From NCBI RefSeq assembly GCF_002284575.1, contig NZ_NPKJ01000019.1, positions 124,001 to 188,000 on the forward strand: a stretch of 64,000 nucleotides of DNA, read 5' to 3'. The position numbers were made by a program, and so were the translations under genes. Each line of letters starts with the position of its first letter. Within the stretch, counting starts at the first letter, position 1. The stretch is from Mesorhizobium temperatum. Lineage in GTDB: Bacteria; Pseudomonadota; Alphaproteobacteria; Rhizobiales; Rhizobiaceae. The notes below the pieces were generated by a model. That model had not been told where the DNA came from. It worked only from the letters and a program-made list of their open reading frames with translations, and searched no databases. Positions 9,124-19,243 of the stretch are shown here, one piece after another.

Positions 9124-9260
9124 CGCTGATGGCGGGGCTTCTGCCATATCGAACCGGCAAGCGCAAGGCCAAGCGCAAGCCATCTGTGAAAGCCCGCTCC
9201 GACGGGTTTTGCGGACATGGCAGCGCCACATTGTTGGCTATCCCTGAATAGCGGGCTGGC

Positions 9261-9356
9261 GCATCGGCCCGAAAATCGTAATCGATTTTCGGAAAGTATG
9301 AGGCGTAGATAAGTTAGAGCGTAGTTGTGCGTCCAGTCGGACGCACGTCGCTCTAA
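9261..9356 (+). repeat. Palindromic intergenic repeat, copy A
   Basis: About 96 bases made of two hairpins: a first one around CGAAAATCG/CGATTTTCG and a second with outer arms TTAGAGCG/CGCTCTAA and inner arms GTGCGTCC/GGACGCAC. Two other copies in this window share the same order and spacing: 28971-29070 (inverted) and 37604-37706. Confidence 0.85.
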
Positions 9357-9376
9357 TCGTCAGCCGGGACGGGACC

Positions 9377-9571
9377 ATGGACGACAAGAACAAAGGCGGG
9401 CCCTCGAAAAAGGACAGCCAACCGAAAAAGCCCGACCGCAAGAGCCGGCTCGCCGAGCAATTGCGCGCCAATCTGCAGAAGCGCAAAGCGCAGTCGCGCT
9501 CGCGGCGCGTTGGCGGGGCTGACCAGCGGCCGGAAGGGCTCGGCGCTTTAAAAAAAACGCAAAAGGATTGA
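9377..9571 (+). CDS. Small basic conserved protein upstream of murA
   Basis: A 64-residue, lysine/arginine-rich protein (KKPDRKSRLAEQLRANLQKR) with no membrane segment or cysteine. I recognise it only as the kind of small basic hypothetical protein that precedes murA in rhizobia. The ATG at 9377 has a GGGACGGGA site. The helix around residues 24-38 followed by an RS-rich tail suggests nucleic-acid contact, which is inference. Confidence 0.65.
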   Translation: MDDKNKGGPSKKDSQPKKPDRKSRLAEQLRANLQKRKAQSRSRRVGGADQRPEGLGALKKTQKD

Positions 9572-9697
9572 CCTATATCAACAGGCTGGCCAGGGCGGGA
9601 ATCCTGTTTCTTGAACCAAGCCGGCCAATGGTCTAGACCGGCCACAACAGACTCAACCGATTGAAAACCGGCCTTTCGGCCGAGGGGACGCTCTTCC

Positions 9698-10990
<1,293 letters not shown>

Positions 10991-11035
10991 GTTATTTCGC
11001 AGAACCGCAGGGCCTCAGACCAATTATCGATCTCG

Positions 11036-11213
11036 CCGCCCCTCATCTGCCTGCCGGCATCTTCTCCCCGTATAGTGACGGGGAGAAGGGGCTGACCGCA
11101 ACCTCGGCTCCCTTTTCTGCAACTCTGGAGATTGGCGAAATCCTTTGCGAAGGCGTCCTTCTCCCCGTCACTCTACGGGGCGAAGTGCCCGGCAGTGCGA
11201 TGAGGGACAGCGC
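11036..11213. repeat. Inverted-repeat intergenic element
   Basis: The left part (CTCATCTGCCTGCCGGCA, then CTTCTCCCCGTATAGTGACG) reappears in reverse orientation at the right end as CGGGGCGAAGTGCCCGGCA followed by GATGAGGG. Each arm itself holds a small hairpin around CTTCTCCCCGT. The unit of about 175 bases occupies the gap between murA and the DUF2948 gene and looks like a rhizobial repetitive palindromic element. Confidence 0.7.
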
Positions 11214-11321
11214 AAAGCTGAAGCGATTGCGCTGGTCAGAGTCCGTGGCGCGGTTGCACGGATCGCCAAGACCGCCTAACAGAACGTCGATTGTAAACCT
11301 TCGCAGGGTGCGAAAATCCGC

Positions 11322-11756
11322 ATGAACCTTCTCAAGCTTGTCGCGCTCGACGATCAGGATCTGAGCATCGTCTCGGCCCATGTCCAGGACGCCGTGCTGA
11401 AGGTCGGCGACCTCGAATACATGCCGGCGGTCAAGCGCTTCGTGATGACGATGAACCGCTTCGTCTGGGAGGCGAAACCGGGCCTGTTCCGCCAGCACAA
11501 TGAGCGGCGGCAAAGCGTGCTGCATTTCGACCGGGTGCTGGGCGCCAAGACCAGCGGCATTGCCCGCAACAAGCCGGATGAGGTGCTGTCGCTGCTGGCG
11601 ATCAGCTTCCTTGCGCTCGACAAGCCGGCCGGCATTGTCGAGCTGATCTTTTCAGGCGGCGGCGCGATCATGCTCGATGTCGAGTGCATCGAGGCGCGGC
11701 TGGCTGACATTGGCGGCGCATGGGAAGCGACGTCGCGCCCCTTCCACAGAGCCTGA
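11322..11756 (+). CDS. DUF2948 family protein
   Basis: A 144-residue protein that begins LLKLVALDDQDLSIVSAHVQDAVLKVGDL and contains the conserved RFVMTMNRFVWE and GGAIMLDVECIEARL segments of DUF2948. The function is unknown. The gene is commonly found directly before hisD in alphaproteobacteria, as here, with only ten bases between stop and the hisD start, so co-transcription with hisD is likely. Confidence 0.88.
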   Translation: MNLLKLVALDDQDLSIVSAHVQDAVLKVGDLEYMPAVKRFVMTMNRFVWEAKPGLFRQHNERRQSVLHFDRVLGAKTSGIARNKPDEVLSLLAISFLALDKPAGIVELIFSGGGAIMLDVECIEARLADIGGAWEATSRPFHRA

Positions 11757-11766
11757 GCGGCACAAG

Positions 11767-13059
11767 ATGGCCATCACCCTTCGTCTGTCCGATGCCGATT
11801 TCGAGCAGCGTTTTGCCGCGTTCCTTTTGACCAAGCGGGAAGTGTCCGCCGACGTCGACGCCGTGGTGCGCGCGATCATCGCGCGGGTGCGCGCCGAGGG
11901 CGACGCGGCGCTCATCGAGTATACGCAGAAATTCGAAAAGGCCGATCTGAAAGACCTCGGCATAGCGGTGTCGCAAGACGACATCGCCAAGGCCTACGAT
12001 GCGGCCGACCCGCAGACGATCGAGGCGCTTAAATTCGCCCGTGACCGGATCCGTTCCCACCACGAGCGGCAGCGGCCAAAGGACGACCGCTATACGGACG
12101 CAATCGGCGTCGAGCTCGGCTCGCGCTGGACGGCGATCGAGGCGGTCGGGCTCTATGTGCCGGGCGGCACGGCGAGCTATCCAAGCTCGGTGCTGATGAG
12201 CGCCGTGCCGGCCAAGGTCGCCGGCGTCGAGCGGATCGTCATGGCGGTGCCGGCGCCCGGCGGCATCATCAATCCGCTGGTGCTGGTGGCGGCGGATCTG
12301 ACCGGCATATCCGAAATCTACCGCGTCGGCGGCGCGCAGGCGATCGCAGCACTTGCCTATGGAACCGAGACGATAAAGCCGGTCGCCAAGATCGTCGGCC
12401 CCGGCAATGCCTATGTCGCCGCGGCCAAGCGCCAGGTGTTCGGCACGGTCGGCATCGACATGATCGCCGGGCCTTCGGAAGTGCTTGTCGTGGCCGACGG
12501 CAGCAACGATCCGGACTGGATCGCCGCCGACCTGCTTGCCCAGGCCGAGCATGACGTGTCGGCGCAGTCGATCCTGATCACCGACGATCCCGCCTTCGGC
12601 GCGGCGGTCGAACAGGCGGTCGAACGCCAGTTGAAAAACCTGTCGCGCGCCGAGACGGCGGCGGCGAGCTGGCGCGATTTCGGCGCCGTCATCCTTGTTC
12701 CCCGAATCGAGGCGGCACTGCCGCTGGTCGACCGTATCGCAGCCGAACATGTCGAGCTTGCCATCGACGAGCCGGAAAGCTTCCTGGCGCGGATGCGCAA
12801 TGCCGGTGCCGTCTTTCTCGGCCGCCACACGCCGGAAGCCATCGGCGACTATGTCGGCGGCTCCAACCATGTGCTGCCGACGGCGCGCTCGGCGCGCTTC
12901 TCGTCCGGGCTTTCGGTGCTCGATTTCGTCAAGCGCACCTCGATCCTGAAGCTCGGGCCGGAGCAATTGCGGGCGCTGGCGCCGGCGGCCATCGCGCTGG
13001 CCAAGGCGGAAGGCCTCGACGCGCATGGACGCTCCGTCGCCATACGGCTGAATATGTAG
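11767..13059 (+). CDS. hisD: Histidinol dehydrogenase
   Basis: A 430-residue zinc enzyme that catalyses the last two oxidations of histidine synthesis, histidinol to histidine with two NAD+. Family signatures are present in order: YVPGGTASYPSSVLM, KIVGPGNAYV, IAGPSEVLV, LAQAEHDVSAQS (zinc ligands Gln and His), AAEHVEL and GGSNHVLPT. The ATG at 11767 is selected because it gives the family length; the frame is open 30 codons further upstream inside the DUF2948 gene. Confidence 0.97.
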   Translation: MAITLRLSDADFEQRFAAFLLTKREVSADVDAVVRAIIARVRAEGDAALIEYTQKFEKADLKDLGIAVSQDDIAKAYDAADPQTIEALKFARDRIRSHHERQRPKDDRYTDAIGVELGSRWTAIEAVGLYVPGGTASYPSSVLMSAVPAKVAGVERIVMAVPAPGGIINPLVLVAADLTGISEIYRVGGAQAIAALAYGTETIKPVAKIVGPGNAYVAAAKRQVFGTVGIDMIAGPSEVLVVADGSNDPDWIAADLLAQAEHDVSAQSILITDDPAFGAAVEQAVERQLKNLSRAETAAASWRDFGAVILVPRIEAALPLVDRIAAEHVELAIDEPESFLARMRNAGAVFLGRHTPEAIGDYVGGSNHVLPTARSARFSSGLSVLDFVKRTSILKLGPEQLRALAPAAIALAKAEGLDAHGRSVAIRLNM

Positions 13060-13065
13060 ACTGAC

Positions 13066-13551
13066 ATGGCGGACTACGATCGAACCCGCGCCAGGCTGAT
13101 CGATGTCGAACTCGACGAAACGATCGGCCGTTCGACGCCCGATGTCGAGCATGAGCGGGCGGTGGCGATCTTCGACCTGATCGAGGAAAACAGCTTCCAG
13201 CCGGTCAATGACGACGGCGCCGGACCCTACCGGCTAAAACTGTCGCTGGCCGAATCCCGCCTGGTCTTCGCGGTGACGCGTGAGGACGGCGCTGCCGTGG
13301 TCACCCACATCCTGTCGTTGACGCCGCTCAGGCGCATCGTCAAGGACTATTACATGATCTGCGAAAGCTATTACGACGCCATCCGCACCTCGACGCCCAG
13401 CCAGATCGAGGCGATCGACATGGGCCGGCGCGGCCTGCACAATGAGGGCTCGCAGACATTGATGGACCGGCTGGCCGGCAAGATCGAGATCGATTTCGAC
13501 ACGGCGCGCCGGCTGTTCACGCTTGTCTGCGTGCTGCACTGGCGAGGCTGA
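13066..13551 (+). CDS. UPF0262 family protein
   Basis: A 161-residue protein of the UPF0262 family, restricted to alphaproteobacteria. Recognisable parts are [34 protein letters not shown] (in two blocks), [39 protein letters not shown] and the [10 protein letters not shown] motif. No catalytic role is known. It begins six bases after the hisD stop and its end overlaps the following phosphatase reading frame, consistent with one transcript. Confidence 0.92.
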   Translation: MADYDRTRARLIDVELDETIGRSTPDVEHERAVAIFDLIEENSFQPVNDDGAGPYRLKLSLAESRLVFAVTREDGAAVVTHILSLTPLRRIVKDYYMICESYYDAIRTSTPSQIEAIDMGRRGLHNEGSQTLMDRLAGKIEIDFDTARRLFTLVCVLHWRG

Positions 13552-14032
13552 CCTGCCAGCCCCTCTGCCCCGCTCGATCCTGCCCCGCTCGATCCTGCCC
13601 CGCTCGATCCTGTTTGTCTGCGGCATGAACGCCGTGCGCTCGCCGATGGCCGAACTGCTGGCGCGCCAGCTGCTTCCGACGACAACTTTCGTGGCGTCGG
13701 CCGGGGTGCGCGGCGGCGAACGCGACCCGTTCGTCGACGCCGTGCTGGCCGAGGACGGGCTTTCGCTGGGCGAACGGCACCCAAGGACACTGGACGACCT
13801 CGAGGACGACTATTTCGACCTGATCGTCACGCTGTCACCGGAAGCCCATCACACCGCGCTCGAGCTTACCCGCTCGCTTGCGGTGGACGTCGAATATTGG
13901 CCGATGCCGGACCCGACGGACGTCGGCGGCACGCGCGAGCAGATCATGGCCGCCTATCGCGAGGTGCGCGAACGGCTGAAGGCGCGGATCGGCGGCCGTT
14001 TTCTGGCGCCGGAAGGCAAAAAACCGCGCTGA
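13523..14032 (+). CDS. Low-molecular-weight protein-tyrosine-phosphatase-like protein
   Basis: The core starts at [16 protein letters not shown], holding the CX5R(S) phosphate loop, and continues to WPMPDPTD, where the aspartate general acid sits. The family includes tyrosine phosphatases and arsenate reductases of the ArsC type. The start is uncertain: a TTG at 13523 overlaps the previous gene by 29 bases, and no ATG lies between it and the core. The segment in front of the core consists of three perfect 15-base repeats (13565-13609) encoding RSILP units, which is unusual and probably a recent expansion. Confidence 0.85.
   Translation: MSACCTGEADLPAPLPRSILPRSILPRSILFVCGMNAVRSPMAELLARQLLPTTTFVASAGVRGGERDPFVDAVLAEDGLSLGERHPRTLDDLEDDYFDLIVTLSPEAHHTALELTRSLAVDVEYWPMPDPTDVGGTREQIMAAYREVRERLKARIGGRFLAPEGKKPR
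13565..13609 (+). repeat. Three perfect 15-base tandem repeats
   Basis: The unit CTGCCCCGCTCGATC occurs three times head to tail at the 5' end of the phosphatase gene. Because the unit is a multiple of three, changes in copy number keep the frame and only alter the N-terminal arm before the catalytic loop. Confidence 0.95.
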
Positions 14033-14122
14033 TTAAGCATGTTCACAAGCGCACGATTATCATATAGGTTCCGCGCAAATTCCGGCCGGGCGCTGGGAAT
14101 CCCATCCAAGCAAAGGTATCGA

Positions 14123-14341
14123 ATGCCGAAGGAAGAAGTCCTCGAATTTCCGGGTGTCGTCACGGAATTGTTGCCCAACGCGATGTTCAGGGTGAAGCTC
14201 GAAAACGAACACGAAATCATCGCCCACACGGCCGGACGCATGCGCAAGAACCGTATCCGCGTGCTGACCGGCGACAAGGTCCTGGTCGAGATGACACCCT
14301 ACGACCTGACCAAGGGCCGCATCACCTACCGTTTCAAGTAA
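14123..14341 (+). CDS. infA: Translation initiation factor IF-1
   Basis: A 72-residue OB-fold protein that binds the ribosomal A site during initiation. The family sequence is plain: [19 protein letters not shown], then [30 protein letters not shown] and [15 protein letters not shown]. Start ATG at 14123 follows AAAGG. The longer frame to 14039 adds 28 residues that do not belong to the family. It lies 25 bases before maf. Confidence 0.97.
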
Positions 14342-14366
14342 GATCGTCAGAGCTCCCGGGATCGCG

Positions 14367-14993
14367 ATGAGCATTTTGCCGAAGCTCGTGCTTGCCTCGG
14401 GTTCGCCGCGTCGGATCGAGCTGTTGCAGCAGGCCGGCATCGAGCCGGACCGTGTGCTGCCGGCCGGTGTCGACGAGACGCCGCTGCGCGCCGAGCATCC
14501 GCGCTCGCTGGCCAAGCGCCTGTCGAAGGAAAAGGCCGAGAAGGCGCTGGCCTCGCTGCAGACGGAAGCGGATTATGCGCCGAGCTTTGTGCTGGCCGCC
14601 GACACGGTGGTCGCCGTCGGCCGGCGCGTCCTGCCCAAGGCCGAAACGTTCGACGACGTCGTCAATTGCCTCGGCCTGCTGTCCGGCCGTTCGCACCGGG
14701 TCTATTCCGGCATCTGCCTGATCACGCCGGGTGGCAAGCTGCGCCAGCGGCTGGTCGAGACCAGGGTGCGTTTCAAGCGGCTGCCGCGCGCCGAGATCGA
14801 CGCCTATGTCGCCTCGGGAGAATGGCGCGGCAAGGCCGGCGGCTATGCCGTCCAGGGGCTGGCCGGCGCTTTTGTCGTCAAGCTTGTCGGCTCCTACACC
14901 AACGTCGTCGGCCTGCCGCTCTATGAGACGGTGGCGCTGCTGACCGGCGAGGGGTTCAAAGTGCATGCCAACTGGCAGTCAGCTCGGCCATGA
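14367..14993 (+). CDS. maf: Maf-like nucleoside triphosphate pyrophosphatase
   Basis: A 208-residue Maf/HAM1-type house-cleaning enzyme that hydrolyses non-canonical or methylated nucleotides. The substrate loop LASGSPRR is at residues 9-16, VLAADTVV holds the catalytic aspartate, and [10 protein letters not shown] and [10 protein letters not shown] follow as in the family. It precedes yacG, overlapping none of it, in the standard rhizobial order infA-maf-yacG. Confidence 0.95.
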   Translation: MSILPKLVLASGSPRRIELLQQAGIEPDRVLPAGVDETPLRAEHPRSLAKRLSKEKAEKALASLQTEADYAPSFVLAADTVVAVGRRVLPKAETFDDVVNCLGLLSGRSHRVYSGICLITPGGKLRQRLVETRVRFKRLPRAEIDAYVASGEWRGKAGGYAVQGLAGAFVVKLVGSYTNVVGLPLYETVALLTGEGFKVHANWQSARP

Positions 14994-15006
14994 GCTCGGG
15001 ACGGCG

Positions 15007-15204
15007 ATGAGTTCGGACGACAAGGTCACGCCATTGCGCCCCAAGCGGCCCTGCCCCGAATGCGGCAAGCCGTCGGCGCGCGAGACCTACCCGTTCTGCT
15101 CCGTGCGCTGCAAGGACATCGACCTCAACCGCTGGCTCAAGGGCGCCTACGTCATTCCGGCCCGCGACGACGAGGACGAAACGGACAACGATCCTCCCAA
15201 ATGA
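15007..15204 (+). CDS. yacG: DNA gyrase inhibitor YacG (zinc-binding)
   Basis: A 65-residue protein with the four-cysteine zinc motif CPECGK and CSVRCK, followed by [14 protein letters not shown] and an acidic tail, all typical of YacG, which binds GyrB. I chose ATG at 15007 since it fits the family start; the upstream ATG at 14965 lies within maf. Confidence 0.93.
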   Translation: MSSDDKVTPLRPKRPCPECGKPSARETYPFCSVRCKDIDLNRWLKGAYVIPARDDEDETDNDPPK

Positions 15205-15401
15205 GGCTGTTCGGAGCAGCCTGCGGGCCCCGACCGCGTCCCATGAATCCGCCCGTCGAGCAACTGCTGGTTTCCCGCTTGAAATCAGCGCTTAAGCGCT
15301 GGACAGGCCGGATTCCCGTGCTATAACCCACCCGCTTTCAAGGGGCGCCTGCGGCGCTTTCAAGAAATCCGGCGTGCAGAACTGCCCGCGTGCCGGAACA
15401 G

Positions 15402-15477
<76 letters not shown>

Positions 15478-15690
15478 TCCCCTCTTCTCCTGACACTCCC
15501 TTTCGCCGAATCTTCTACGCTTCTGTTTCCCAAGCCGCTGAAATCGTTCATCTTTTCGGGAAAGATGGCGCGATTGAGCGCGTTTCATGGAATTTCGGCG
15601 TATTTGATCCAACGTGGCGGAGGGCTGGTATTTCCGTTGGTACTGGACATCCTGATGGTATCGAAACAGCCAAAGGGAGGTGTCCCACAA

Positions 15691-16881
15691 ATGGCCCTTT
15701 CCGACGTGAAATGCCGAAATGCCCGTCCTGCTTCCAAGCTATTGAAATTGTCTGACGGTGGCGGGCTCCAGCTCTGGGTGCAGCCCACAGGATCCCGCCT
15801 ATGGCGCCTCGCCTATCGATTTGACGGCAAGCAGAAGCTTCTGGCGTTGGGCAGCTATCCCCTCATTTCGCTCGCCGAAGCACGCCAAGCGCGCGATGAC
15901 GCCAAACGTCTCCTCCTAACTGGCATCGACCCCGCACAGGAACGCAAGTCGCGAAAGGTCGGTTCGGCAAAGGACACCTTTCGATCAATCGCCGAGGAAT
16001 ACGTCGACAAACTGAAGAAAGAGGGACGTGCCGACCGGACAATCACCAAGGTCAAGTGGCTGCTCGACTTCGCCTATCCCACTTGTGGGCACAAGTGCAT
16101 TCGGGACATCGATGCGGCCACTATCCTTGCCGCCCTTCGTAGCGTGGAGGTGCGCGGTCGATACGAATCGGCCAGGCGGCTGCGCTCGACTATTGGCAGC
16201 GTCTTTCGATACGCCATCGCCACTGCACGCGCCGACACTGACCCAACGTCCGCGCTGAGGGGCGCGCTCATCAGACCAACGGTCACGCCGCGTGCCGCCA
16301 TTACCGATCCGAAGGCATTGGGCGGCTTGCTGCGTGCGATCGAGACATTCGACGGACAGCCCGCAACCCGAGCGGCTCTGAGGTTGATGGCGCTGCTGTT
16401 TCCCCGCCCCGGTGAGCTTCGCGCTGCCGAATGGGAGGAGTTCGACTTCGAAAGTTCGGTATGGACTATCCCGGAAGCGCGAATGAAAATGCGTCGACCG
16501 CACCGCGTTCCTCTTTCAAGGCAGGCTTTGAATATCCTGGCCGAGCTTAGAAAAATGTCCGGCGCCGGGACGCTGCTGTTTCCAAGCGTGCGATCGCCTT
16601 CCCGTCCGATTTCCGACAATACGCTCAACGCCGCCCTGCGTCGCATGGGCTACAGCAAAAAAGAAGCAACGGCGCACGGTTTCCGAGCGACGGCATCAAC
16701 TCTGTTAAATGAATGCGGCAAGTGGCATCCAGACGCCATAGAGCGACAGCTGGCGCATATTGAAAAGAACGACGTTCGGCGCGCCTACGCCCGGGCAGAG
16801 CACTGGGAAGACCGCGTCAGGATGATGCAATGGTGGGCAGATTATCTGGATAAGATTGAGAACGCGAAACCGGGAGGTTGA
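15691..16881 (+). CDS. Tyrosine integrase of P4/DUF4102 type
   Basis: A 396-residue site-specific recombinase. Residues 1-80 form the arm-type DNA-binding domain (MALSDVKCRNARPASK, SDGGGLQLWV, LALGSYPLISLAEAR), then a core-binding domain and the catalytic domain with Arg in LFPRPGELRAAEW, HGFR in the second box, His in RQLAHIEKN and the nucleophile Tyr in VRRAYARAEH. The ATG at 15691 follows GGGAGGT; the frame is open further upstream through the tRNA gene. It lies beside tRNA-Phe in the usual position for island integrases of this class. Confidence 0.93.
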   Translation: MALSDVKCRNARPASKLLKLSDGGGLQLWVQPTGSRLWRLAYRFDGKQKLLALGSYPLISLAEARQARDDAKRLLLTGIDPAQERKSRKVGSAKDTFRSIAEEYVDKLKKEGRADRTITKVKWLLDFAYPTCGHKCIRDIDAATILAALRSVEVRGRYESARRLRSTIGSVFRYAIATARADTDPTSALRGALIRPTVTPRAAITDPKALGGLLRAIETFDGQPATRAALRLMALLFPRPGELRAAEWEEFDFESSVWTIPEARMKMRRPHRVPLSRQALNILAELRKMSGAGTLLFPSVRSPSRPISDNTLNAALRRMGYSKKEATAHGFRATASTLLNECGKWHPDAIERQLAHIEKNDVRRAYARAEHWEDRVRMMQWWADYLDKIENAKPGG

Positions 16882-17771
16882 ACTCAGACGAGTACGAGCG
16901 CAACCCCCATGTCCGCACCTATCATGAACATGAACGTCTGCTTTGCGCCGCATGGCAGTCATTCCAACGGCCCCGACCGTTCACCAAAAGCGGACGGCGC
17001 TGGCACCGAGGCCAAAGTCGCTTCGGACTGAAATGGGCCTCACCTTGGTCATTCTGCCGGCCCACCCGTCCTCCCAAAGCCGTCATCGCTATTTCCAAAA
17101 CTGGCAGCGATGTCCCGCCTCCAACCGCACATAGACCCTGCTGCGGAGTAGCAGACCTTCTAGATACCATTCTAAGGTCCAAGTCTCCGTCGATCGACAT
17201 TCTACCCGGGAACTGGTCGCCGAGGTGGGACATTGTTCGCCGATGGGCCATCATTCTTGAAACGCTGCCGCCCAGTTTTGGAACTGAATTTCAGCAGTGC
17301 GCCGCTTTTTGGTCATTCACGCCTCAGTGCGAAGTCGCCAGAACCCGCCAATCGTTCATGAAGAACACCATGCTAGATCGGAGAGTGCGACCGTCCTCTA
17401 TTGGGCACCCGCGGAGAGCTTATTGTCGGGCGCCGCGCCCCGGCGTGTCAGCGTAGTGCCGCGCGCCGGCATGGTCATCTGCCCCGAACTTTGAGCTGGA
17501 CAGCGTAGCTGGCCCCGCCAGTCGATCGTCACTGGAAGCTCGATACCCGCGACCGGGGACTCGGTGTCGAGGCAGGCCCGAGCCCGTGAGCGCGGTCGCG
17601 CCGACCAGGCGCGAGGCAGTAAGTGACAGGAATTATACTGATGAAGATTACCGGAACGAAATAGAGCAAACGTCACCATTTTGACTTGGATTGTCGAATT
17701 GCGTTGACAAGTGCAAGGAAAAATATTCAATTTCAGCGAAAGCGCGAGCTTGGCTGTCATGGGGACTGACA
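16882..17771. other. Gap of about 890 bases without a supported gene
   Basis: One open frame (16878-17456, plus strand) exists but its translation is rich in Pro, Arg, Ser and Cys with no recognisable domain or ribosome site. The part 16900-17130 gives short phrases (such as TAMRRKADVHVH on the minus strand) of a kind I associate with degenerate intergenic sequence in rhizobia. I see no RNA gene or terminator here. Confidence 0.5.
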
Positions 17772-18485
17772 TTGCGCAAGTTACTTCTCCTTAGCGTGCT
17801 ATTCTCGCTGCCTGTGCAAGCTCAGGTCACAGTCTCAACGGACACGCCAGTAGATGGCGATCGCGTTGTTGTTGCACGCACTACCTTAGAAGGAAGTTAC
17901 TGCCGCGCGCCGCTTGGGGTTCTGACATATTTCAAGCTTGACGACGGCGGCCGGCTATTCATCGTGCAGCCTGGCCTCAACAGATCTGCCGAACTGAATT
18001 CCGCGAGTATTGGCGCCTATCGCGATGCGCGCGAAATGGCGCTACGTCGCGTAGCCGAAAACAATCGGGCTCTGATCGCGTCGACCGCCGTTGATCCCAA
18101 GATGAAGGCCGCTCTGGCGCGCAATACCAATGCGCCTAGCCCTCCACTGACGGTTCCCTTGCTCAAAGCGCAGTCAACTCCCGGAAAGAGCGCTCATGCC
18201 AACCCGCGACTTATTGCCCTCGATCAGGCCCTCGCCGCGGCGCGCCGCGACATTGAAAAAGCGGGTCTCAGAAACACGATCCTGGGTGGCATGACCACTT
18301 GCATCATTGACGTTACGCGCCTGCCGGTACTGGCTGCTGATCCATCGACTGGTGCAACGCTGACGTTGAGCGAGCGGCCCGCGGCACCAAAGACCGATGC
18401 GCTCGATAGCTCATTCGAGACCATATCGCTTTACGACCTGCTGGAGAATTTCGGCATGCCGCCCCCAAAGGAACCTGGACGATGA
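17772..18485 (+). CDS. Exported protein of unknown function
   Basis: A 237-residue product starting at TTG 17772 (GGGGA six bases upstream), which yields a compact signal peptide LRKLLLLSVLFSLPVQAQ. The mature part has two cysteines (SYCRAPLG and MTTCIID) and a helical centre with REMALRRVAENNRAL. No family is recognised. The stop overlaps the next start by four bases, and the two following genes encode lipoproteins, so the three likely form an envelope-associated complex or pathway. Confidence 0.7.
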   Translation: MRKLLLLSVLFSLPVQAQVTVSTDTPVDGDRVVVARTTLEGSYCRAPLGVLTYFKLDDGGRLFIVQPGLNRSAELNSASIGAYRDAREMALRRVAENNRALIASTAVDPKMKAALARNTNAPSPPLTVPLLKAQSTPGKSAHANPRLIALDQALAAARRDIEKAGLRNTILGGMTTCIIDVTRLPVLAADPSTGATLTLSERPAAPKTDALDSSFETISLYDLLENFGMPPPKEPGR

Positions 18486-19243
18486 GCCGCATGGGCCATC
18501 GGTGGCGAACAGCGGTCGTCCTGGTCGCGATGTCGCTGCTGTTGTCCGGTTGTATCACAACTCGCTTGAAGCGGCTCGAGATCCGGCAGCTCGAAACTCA
18601 GCTTCAAGGCATGAAGGATACCGAGGCGTATCTTCGGACTAAACCCACGCTAGGCTCAAGTTACGACGCCAGGCTCTTCCTTCGGGGCGATGTATTCAAT
18701 AGATTTCTCGCTGGTCTCGACAACTACAAGGTGCCGCTGCCAAGTCCGCGCGGCGCCGTGCTGACGGTTTCGCATACCGAATTGAAGTTCGACGATGGAC
18801 CGCCACAGGTTACGATCAACGCTAGTGCCGTTGACCGCTCCGGCAAAGTCGAGGTGCGAGTTCGGATCCGCGCCGACCTCATCATGGTGGCCTATCCGGC
18901 AAAGGGAGAGATCGCCACTCGTTTTGAGATCAGGGAAATAGTGCCAGATGTTCGGATCAGCATCTTCCGGCTCCGCCAATTGCTATTCGTCGGCGCGTTG
19001 CTTCGACTAAAAGGCCAGGAACTCGCGGACGCTCTTCCGGCAATAACTATCCCTCTGAAGGGCGATCTTCCGATCGCGCTCGATCCAAGTCCGACATCCC
19101 AGATCGCGATGGGGAACAACGGAACCCTCTATGTGCGCCAGGACCTCCCGCACTTGTCACTCGGCTATCATTATCGTGCTGAGCGCGTCATAACCCTTGC
19201 CGACGGAATTCATGTATTCTTCAAGCTGGATCGTACGTCATGA
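18482..19243 (+). CDS. Lipoprotein of unknown function
   Basis: A 253-residue product with a lipoprotein signal ending in LLLSGC (lipidated Cys at about residue 24). A coiled helix RLKRLEIRQLETQLQGMKDTEAYL follows (in two turns of charged residues), and the rest is beta-rich with alternating patterns such as AVLTVSHTELKFDDG and KVEVRVRIRADLI. That layout resembles lipid-binding or TULIP-like envelope proteins, but no family is certain. Coupled to both neighbours through ATGA overlaps. Confidence 0.7.
   Translation: MSRMGHRWRTAVVLVAMSLLLSGCITTRLKRLEIRQLETQLQGMKDTEAYLRTKPTLGSSYDARLFLRGDVFNRFLAGLDNYKVPLPSPRGAVLTVSHTELKFDDGPPQVTINASAVDRSGKVEVRVRIRADLIMVAYPAKGEIATRFEIREIVPDVRISIFRLRQLLFVGALLRLKGQELADALPAITIPLKGDLPIALDPSPTSQIAMGNNGTLYVRQDLPHLSLGYHYRAERVITLADGIHVFFKLDRTS

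Noticed and set aside
11668..13152. Minus-strand open frame of 494 codons opposite hisD
   Set aside because: Antisense shadow in GC-rich DNA; hisD on the plus strand has all family motifs.
17395..17420. Possible second attachment site for the tRNA-Phe integrase (TTGGGCACC)
   Set aside because: Only about eight bases match the tRNA-Phe end, which is expected by chance.
16878..17456. 192-codon plus-strand frame after the first integrase
   Set aside because: Translation has high Pro/Arg/Cys content without domain features; more like degenerate non-coding sequence.
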